DNA of 64,000 nucleotides from Symsagittifera roscoffensis (Eukaryota > Xenacoelomorpha > Acoela > Convolutidae): NCBI RefSeq assembly GCF_963678635.1, contig NC_087063.1:62001-126000 (forward strand), given 5' to 3'. The position numbers were made by a program, and so were the translations under genes. The notes below the pieces were generated by a model that saw nothing but the letters and a program-made list of their open reading frames with translations, was not told where the DNA came from and ran no database searches. Shown in pieces: positions 21,001 to 27,700 of the stretch. Position 1 is the first letter of the stretch. Each line of letters begins with the position of its first letter.

Positions 21001-21179
21001 GCCTCCGTCGCAGACTCCCTGCACTCACCCTGGTCCTCCAACTGGAGGATCGCATTCAGCATCACCGCCATTCTCTCGTCTATCTGGGTGTAGTCCAGGT
21101 CCCTCAAGCGTCTGTACAGCTCGTCAAGAGTGGGCTTCTTCAGAGCCGCGGGCACGGAGTTCCAGAATCGGTCTGCCAT
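15033..21179 (-). CDS. ORF2 of the giant element: SGNH-hydrolase-containing 2048-aa protein
   Basis: I chose the ATG at 21179 (AAAATGG, good context), and the frame stays open to 15033. Order: a charged coiled coil (about residues 140-240); a canonical SGNH/GDSL esterase domain with IIGDSL (about residue 408), GTND (about 462) and DGIH (about 559). About 300 residues on is a second related-looking block with VAGSDFEG, LFAGMNDHLHAMG (about 886) and DDHP. Then a hydrophobic segment (about 17510-17620), an acidic Pro/Ser linker and a basic KRKREVE cluster near the end. SGNH hydrolases cleave ester bonds, and such domains are known in ORF1 of CR1-type LINEs. In an LTR element this is unusual. Substrate and location are unknown. 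The 583-bp gap to Gag-Pol suggests a spliced RNA or internal initiation. Confidence 0.85.
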   Translation of the reverse strand: MADRFWNSVPAALKKPTLDELYRRLRDLDYTQIDERMAVMLNAILQLEDQGECRESATEAVLMVGYTTEGISNREQTRWLSWNADGGVRGFDLARNPGLSNNTEHGAGEFPLPTRPTARSTGQSSSKVPSMSRAQQTTEAYPDLGVLKKELEKALKEKNKANLDRDQAKLDREKLQLERDQAVDERDQTLKLLEMLRAEHQQELRVRENVANRDQLKSELERIEQRQRELDAQKGARSNERVVTSSRPESRMEVDEAPRARGRFNLDREAREHMSEGLEVWIPNDVTPSLRNLETQPVRPLMDVVLPGYTPTSTSSGSQVSGASSRLKELGEKLQQQSRERSTRPELPPTWREQPVRNVVIASYKKNTEGNYHRHNRLDWSAEQGTRRDCFHDAAWVEYLAPPRVPEGAVHLIIGDSLVRVLTQIRSHWQTGVLSFAGAATPQMLATLDMLGMTKVYTVTLMVGTNDVSRGEARKVARLCDKMSCLLEELRIQMDPILLTVCTVPYNMMFDQHALEMNQKVRSLNKMIRDIHRKSVLPLRLLDIAERMEKKGFPEDTSKDGIHFDRPRGAEWLNDVFQEHINTLEADLLETAQFTLGPPPNPPFLASRALAGRLGARIDTRDSSRSNQTRLQSATPMESEEVESSTPPGSAMSSVVVADGRREKKSMETARLRYPEKVKELDLESLECRRELAETLGIERVSHEDLNRHHCIDWLKAHEAHFSRAKLMETTDLTGIPTKTIMGPINYRPLKLLGSPGLIAEPPKHRTSIARIRLATPAQLKVVDKLLNPGGTGLPDAAYEGSKLAEDPRYGKPCGGTQLAKTLAVYDRTDPAAARVVIVAGSDFEGTSPKLFWPETLVYSLPGAELNQMLTLVVAIKSEMPCEPELLLFAGMNDHLHAMGLLEQLKGDEIPTSKKIWEAIQALFAAMNEVQENVASRFGSKTKVVFTTSPGYASMPPALQFVYAVLILIAEGSEWRILMAAPNRELEPLNLRLYKSELPAVWADISHALRGFYGLADVLIVLDEVLLLEISNFARQLKFSPVIGDDHPAINQLTASLWFRSMDVKVANSTSRTRGPSNERRNVVETEKQLESMKYRLTQENGWWPFLTPRLENVTNKTREEAPLLVKQIWSFLEKQLELAETRDMTVVRFVSAANEVTIGGFWREHANGELKTRRDYEILKFLSPCWEREFLAGVFGTTATIFGAFVQEILGMSISLLLALYLVYPRYLFNMGPAYMFSRGVETLRVDGYLALVLLTHGELVSFHRLMEYGEPLSMGRVHTSTETSSYKCAAGLKTLLVQYLMMQNRYMTGEDENPTSREEWEKANRGMPLLTDLCLAMRSDPMGIIRGLEEVVTCIYGPAVTYAFPDPLVITYRHSVTHLSLISVLDGTALNWCQQEVLRARMSNTVLFGKVKDAEMMVCNFRGQMQCRMGGKREGPIEMYPKFWNLNPLTANGREVLRIPAWKECFALVKRELEAIMEKEVLPATMPEFPTVRRMTLGMNSPLVVPSIMAKMMTEETQRHFTDGWDPLFIGYTAAVYFHISERKVNSWTTQAKKSRGSQPPGYEVRKVLRTLEKEGLENMLPIWDDGRMIVMEGHVALVDDMKFATRKYKAPYGLEQVEIRQEGTELDAAGQLHVALTEYKKLDPATPSPLSVDTPGDKRSGPVEDRFKKILERRRHESEEESMDETLSEAGEDMEVGNTPGPGPSGEELTTQELLKDLSEENWADTATPPLIPSPRKNLELPLAGETFNMGMLLLSSEEREKNTFEGNRDIFLGSLEDDAWQEFLEEFNREVGSETTLDKFKKELWDAVVRFGEPLLIGTGLDEKARKELLNKLVELRNARSKTRKEKCEDSSTLKQKTVDKMVDDIKRDKVGTSNMIKITNILKARAGGRQELEGVDGEVESMMIATTPSSRDVKTRKRKREVEGWGSPSVDAVSEGNLRETAPIVLARCKTAAYKNSSELRKPLEVEKEIEVSTSSTSEEDFKPQKVNVKRGSRNGQVGEVEIGKEWISKAHQDMGKQVTSDPLERNKTRNTHPGRGGWPSKH

Positions 21180-21762
21180 TTTTGCAACTTCGGGATGTAT
21201 ATAGGTAGATGTTAACCAGCTCAAGAATTACCTTAACAACTCAAGAATTACCTTACCAACTCAAGTATTACCTTACCAACTCAAGTATTACCTTACCAAC
21301 TCAAGTATTACCTTACCAACTCAAGTATTACCCAATTCAAGAATTCTCTAGAAATGTTCTCTTGCAACTACTTGCTGTAGATTCGGATTATCGCGTGTTC
21401 AATCAAGATTCTCTCTTTTTGTTTCTCGCTTGAGTGTAGTTGGATTTTCAACTTTGTTTTTCAAACTCGATCTGAAAACAGAAAGCTTATTAAAACTTAG
21501 CATGTCACGTTCCTAACCTAGAGACCCCCCTTCTACCCATATGGTTAAAATCTTATCATTCTCATATCACTTAAAGCAATTCGATTGGATTTTCCTTTAA
21601 GAACATGCAGATTCATTTTATGTTTTAGCACCATCAATTCTTTCTTTTAAAATTCAATTGTCATGCCAATCACATCTTAAGATCCTTTTACCTGCGCCGC
21701 ACCCCAGTACCTAACTCAAGACTCCTCCCTCACACCCGACCTGATACCTCCATGTACCCGAC
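21180..21762 (-). other. Spacer between Gag-Pol and ORF2
   Basis: 583 bp, noncoding by inspection, AT-rich in its Gag-Pol-proximal half. The ORF2-proximal part holds the 20-bp tandem repeat at 21216-21335. A 3' splice site for a subgenomic ORF2 RNA could lie here, but no strong polypyrimidine-AG is obvious next to the ATG. Confidence 0.55.
21216..21335 (-). repeat. 20-bp tandem repeat just upstream of ORF2
   Basis: About six head-to-tail units reading CTTGAGTTGGTAAGGTAATA on the element sense strand, the outer ones with substitutions (TTGTTAAGG, CTGGTTAAC). Each good unit carries GGTAAG, a 5'-splice-site-like string, and CTTGAG, the hexamer abundant across the element. The last unit ends about 40 bp before the ORF2 ATG. 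Confidence 0.85.
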
Positions 21763-24700
21763 TCAGGCGATGCTCAAGTAGTACTTCTTGTGAAGATGCA
21801 CCATTATCTCTGTTTCTGCAAAGACCACATGTAGGATAGCGTACAATTCCCTCGAGCTCAGTTTGCCCCTGTTTGGGTCGTACACCGGCATCGAGACCTC
21901 CACTATTCCTCTTTCAATCATGAAGTCACGTAGTCTTGTCAGTGCCAATATCACGTGTTCGGGATCAATTGTGTTTCTGTCGTTGACTCTCGTTACTAGG
22001 AAGCAGAGGTATTTGCCCGGGACCTGTGCCACTGACGGTGGAAGCGCTGCCATGCCTCCCAGTCCTGGCCTCTGTCTGAACAGAAACTCTACGTTCTGGT
22101 ACTCTCTTTTGAAGTCAGCCTCCAATCTTGATTTGAAACTCATGTCCGCCGTGATGCAGATCGCGCTGGTCCTGTTTGACAGGATGAAGTCGCTATCCGT
22201 TATCATGATGTTCTCTGAGTATTCATTGGGTATTTCGAATTTCGTTTTGAAATTCCTTCCTATGGTAGGCTCTGGTTCTTCTTCCTCCAGTTCCAATCCG
22301 CTTGTTTCCCTCACTTCCTTGAGCTTCTTTATCATCAAATTTTCGGTGTGGGTAAGTCCTACCCCCACTCCTCGGACAAAAATATTTATCGAAGTCCCCG
22401 TCGATGTAGTCGGGTCTGAATTGTCCTTAGGGATGTCCAGTGGCCTGTCTGTTGCTGTCCATCCGAAAAGAGGGTCCTCTGTCTTCATGTAATTTGCTGC
22501 TGATACATCGATTTGCTGAATGCTTTGTCCTTCGCGGCTCTCGTCCTTGACATCACGCATCCACTCTAGAATCCTCAAGTTCGTGTTCTCCCTCCTTTCT
22601 ATCTCACTCTGTTCGAGATCCGTCTCCAATTCTGGCGTCGAGTAATCATCCTGCGGATAATGTCCACCATCGTCAATGACCTGCCATTCCTCTCCGGCTT
22701 CCAGTTCGCCTGCGCTTAGTAGTTCATCGCCCAACTTGTCTGGCTGTATCTTATCGATCAAGAAGTCATCCCCGTACCTATTGTACCTCATGCCTGTGCG
22801 TTTACGATTGCCAGTCCTGGTTTCCGGTGGTGTTGGTCGATCCGGCTCCATCCACTTCGGTACCTCGTTTTGCTCTGGGTCGTTCCAGTCTTCTTCTACA
22901 AATGAACCTGCATCCGACTCCACTTCTATCTTTTCGTTGTCGTCCAAACTCAAGTTCTCATTACCATCATTTTTCTCTCTAGTGCCTTTCTCATTCACTT
23001 CGCACGCTGGTTCCACCACCAGGTACTCAAGACCTTCCATGTCTTTTGGTAGGCACCAGTCCTCCGGGGACGGGACATGAGGCTTCAGATTTTCGTAATG
23101 TGCTGCTCGCCCTGTACTCAAGCGATAGAACCGTCCTTGTTGATGTACTTCCGTAATCATGAACGGTCCTCTCCATTTCTTGAGTAGTTTCTTTGTTCCC
23201 TTGGGCGGTATGACATTTTGGAAGACCCACACGTATTGGCCCACTTCGTATGGCTTTGCTCTTAGTATCTTTTCGTCATATTTCTTGCGTTGCCTCATTT
23301 GCGCTTGCGCCGTGTTTCTCCGACATAGCTCGTTTAGCTCTTGTTGTCTTTTGATCGCTTCCTTCACGTATGCTTGAGGTGACGTCCTCTTCCCCTCGTA
23401 CTCCGGGTAGAAGAATGTTATAGGCATTGCCCTTTCCCTGCCTGTCAACATCATGAAAGGACTGATACCCGTCGTTGAGTGCTGAGTACTATTATAGGCT
23501 CCTACTACCTGTGGCAGGTATTTGTCCCAGTCCGTCATGTATCTCGAGCAGTAAACCCTGAGCATGTTGACCAGTGTCCTGTTCTGTCTCTCTACCAACC
23601 CATTGGTCTGTGGATGATAGGTCGTCGAGTGCGCTTGAGCAATGTGTGATCTCTTCATCAATTCTTTTGTCAAGTCCCCCACAAAAGCCTTGCCGTTGTC
23701 CGACTGGAAAGTCATTGGACAACCATACCGCGATATCCAATGCGTTATCAGGTGATCACATGTCTCCTCTGCCGAGGCTGTCTGGCACGGAACCGCTTCC
23801 GCCAACTTGGTGAAGTGATCTATTATAACTAGTATTTGGTTATAACCCGACTCCGTCATGCAGATTTTCTGATGGTCTATCTGCACCACTTCATTGAATT
23901 CCGAACTCTCGACAGACTTGAGGGGAAACTTCATCTTCCTTGGGTCTTTTACTTGAAGGCATGCTAGGCAGGCATTCACCCACCTCTCGCAAGCTTTTCT
24001 CATTCCCGGCCAGTCAAACCTGTGAAGTATCCTTTGTTGTACTTTATCTATCCCCTGATGGCCCATCTGGTCGTGTGATCTGAAAAGCACTTCCGTTTGG
24101 TACAGTTGTGGTAGTATGATGAGGTTGTGTTTGTGTAATATTTTTTCCTCATCTCTTCTCTTGCACGCTACCACCCCTTCAGCTGTGTGATAAAGTAAAT
24201 CTCTCTTTTCTTTGTAGAACTGGCTCAAGATCTTGTAGCTGTCTTCCTCAAGTTCCCCCTTCTCCTTGACTCCCGAATGGATCCATTTGGAGAGGTTACT
24301 TGTCATTTTGTCATTCTTCTGGGCCCTTATTAGGTCAGACAGCCTGTATCTCGCCTTAACGTGCTCCTTTAGCGCCATGATCTGTCCATTCATTTCACCA
24401 GGGTTGTGGATGTCATCGCTCAGCTTCACACATATCATCCTTTTCACGATTTTCATGTCGTCTTCTGGTACCAGATTCATTCTGACGTTTGAGTTGCACG
24501 ATAGTTCCCTTAGTGGTTTTCTTGAAACTGCTATTTTCTCGAGCTCTTCACCACCTCGTACCTCTTGTATTTCCAGATTGTACGTCCCTGAAGATGGATC
24601 CGTCTGTAATTCCCTGTCGTGCTGTCTTATCTTCTCTTCCGCCAGTATCATGCATAGACTGTCTTGGTCTTCGCTGCTCTCATCCGAGTCTTCATCCCAT

Positions 24701-27700
24701 TCTTCACGCTCCCCGGACAATTTCCCTTCTCCGGTTTCGTCTTCTTCCATGAATCTGGACCACTCCCCGGACTCTTGATCTAGTCCCAGGTGTTCAACTT
24801 CTTCTCTGAATGTTACTTTCTTATCCCTGACTTTTGTCTGTTCCAGAATTTTTTCGGGGATTTTTTCAACTAGTGATCGCACAACTTCCTTGCTATCAGT
24901 GATGCTTCCTTTTGGGACGTCAGTATTGTTCACTGTTTCTTCTCTCCGAAGTATGGTTAGTTCCGGTGCCTCCTGACCTTTCCCTTGGATCACGGGCTTG
25001 TCATCTGATAGTTTCTCAAGCAACCTCATTAAGTCTTCATCTATTCGGACCGTTCCCTCCTCTACCAGGATGAGATCATAACCTTTTGCCTTAAGTGTTT
25101 CCCTCACGATCTTGGACTTGAGCATTATTCCTATCGGAATCCCTCTGCTTTTCTTCAAGATGGTCTTTTCAAGAGGCTCTTTCGGCAATTCGGGATGATC
25201 TTCAATCGGTTTGCCTGATTTGTCCAGCCATCTCGTGAGTGGAAGACTGTCGTACGTTTCTTTGTCCATGAAGGAGAAGCCGTCTTTGATCTCAGGTCTG
25301 TCCGCCTCTCTTTGTTCTTGCCTCTCGTAGAACTCCGTCTTCTTACTCAAGCTGTCAGCATTTTGATGTTTATCTCGTGTTCTGTGCTCAATTATCATGT
25401 TGTATCCATCCAAGCGAACTATCCACCTCCCAATATAGCTCTGGTCCATTGAGTACGTTTTCAGCCAGCTTAGTGCTCGGTTGTCGACTCGCAGCTTGAA
25501 GGGCTCACTGCCTAAGTATGCTCTGTATTTTTCGACAAAGGTGACCACCGCGAACATCTCTGCTTTCGGTGCTCCGTACTTCATTTCTGTGTCACTTAGG
25601 ACCTTGCTCCCGTATGCTATTGGTCTCAAGACTGTCTTCCCATTCCATTCTTGTTCTTGATGGAGAATCCCAGAAATAGCGACTACTGATGCATCCGTGT
25701 CTAGCACGTACATCCCTTTCTCAGTCGGCATACCCAGTACTGGTGCCTCACACAGCTCTTTCTTTATTCTCTGGAATGACTCTTCTGCCGCGTTGTTCCA
25801 CGTGAACTTCTTGCCCTTATGTCTCATTAATTGTTGCATCGGGTATACTTTGTCCGCATATCCCTTGATGAATTCTCTATAATAGTTGGCGAAACCCAGG
25901 AAGCTCATCAGCTGGTGTTCCGTCTTCGGTGATTTCCAGGTTAGGACTGCTTCCACGGCGTCTGGGTCAGGTCTGATACCGTGTTTATCTACCATCCTGC
26001 CCAAGTATTTGATCGAGTCCTTGAGTATCTCGCACTTTGATGGTTTACACTTCAGCCCCGATCTTTTCATGCACGCGAACACCTCGTCAAGCCTCTCGAT
26101 GTGGTCTTCTAGTGTTGGCGTTGCTATTACCACGTCGTCCACGTAGCACATTACCAGGTTGCCGTACTTCTTCGTCACGCCTATCAACGCGTGTGCCATC
26201 AGCCGCTGAAACGTGGCTGTTGCATTGCAGAGTCCAAACGGCATCCGTTTCCATTGAAACAGACCCAACTCACAGGCGAACCCTGTCTTGTCCCTGTCTT
26301 GCTTCCTTAATGGTACCTGCCAAAAGGCCGAGCCTAAATCAAGAGTCGTAAAAAATTTCGCATCACCTAACTTCGAGAGGCTCTCATCAATTCTAGGTAT
26401 GGGATAGGCATCCTTCACCGTGACGGAGTTCAGGTATCGAAAGTCACAACAAAACCTTAACTGGTCGCCTTTCTTTTTGGCCATCACTACTCCACACGCC
26501 CACGGTGACTTGGATGGTTCTATCATGTCATACTCTAGTAACGTTTCGATTTCTTTTCTACACGCGTCCGATTTGTGTGGGGTCATGCGCCTCGCCCCCT
26601 CCCTGTGTGGCACCGCGTTTTCCTCAAGTTCTATTTCATGTTCAACAAAATTACAACACCCGATATCCGCCTTATGCCTTGAAAAAACCTCCTCGTTCCG
26701 CTCTAGTACGTCCTTGATAGCTTCGAGCTGTTCATCTTTCAGTTTGCCCCTTAAATGTTCAATCTCCGGCAGAACCGGTTTATCAGTTTGCATTTCATCT
26801 AGTGTGGGTCGCTCTGGAAAGTTCGAACAGCTCGAAAGCCCATCGTCCGTTTCTGACTTAAGTGATTTGATAAGACTTGAAAAATCTTTTATTCTCTGCA
26901 ATCGTCTCAAGATACAAATTTTGTCCCTGTGATTAGGACACTCAACAACTTCATTTTGTTTTGAGTTTTCAATTGTTTCGTATCGAGTTTTAACTGGTAA
27001 AGCATATCCCAGCTTCCTCCCTCTCTGTATCGTGATCGGTATATCAAGGGTATTCAACAAGACACTGACGCAGAGGCCGCTCTTCGTTATCGAAAATGAT
27101 CTTCCTAAAACAGCAGCGCTTTGACTATTGGGATTCGGAACTATACACACTTGCTTGTTGTCACTTAGTTCATTATAATTTTTCATCCTCAAGCTTACGA
27201 TTGCCGCTTCATTAGCTTTTAACCTCACTCTCCTACTCAAGAATACCGGTGCTTTGTTTTCATTCGCCATTATTAAATTTACCGGTTTGATTGCGTACCT
27301 CCTATCCGGGTTCCGTATCCTGAACATTGCATTATTTAGATCAATCGTTACGTCGAAATTCCTGATGAAGTCTCTGCCCAAAATGAATTGGTCAGATTCA
27401 TCTAGGTTTTCTACCACGATGAAGCTCATCCACAGGTTACGTTCCCCCAAATTGAGGGCTATTATCGGCGTCCTGCCCAGCACCCGTAGGGCCCCTTTGT
27501 TTGCAGCTGACAGCCGTATTCTCGAGTCTATCAAGTCACCTTTGTCAAAGCCCATCTTTTCCCATGTTTCGATTGGTATGACGCTCAAGACTGCTCCCGT
27601 GTCAAGTAATCCACGCAACTGAGTCTTTTTGCCATTTATGTCTAGCACGTGCCCTGTCACGTCTGCTTCCGTCCCGATGTGCATTGCATCTTCTTCAAGC

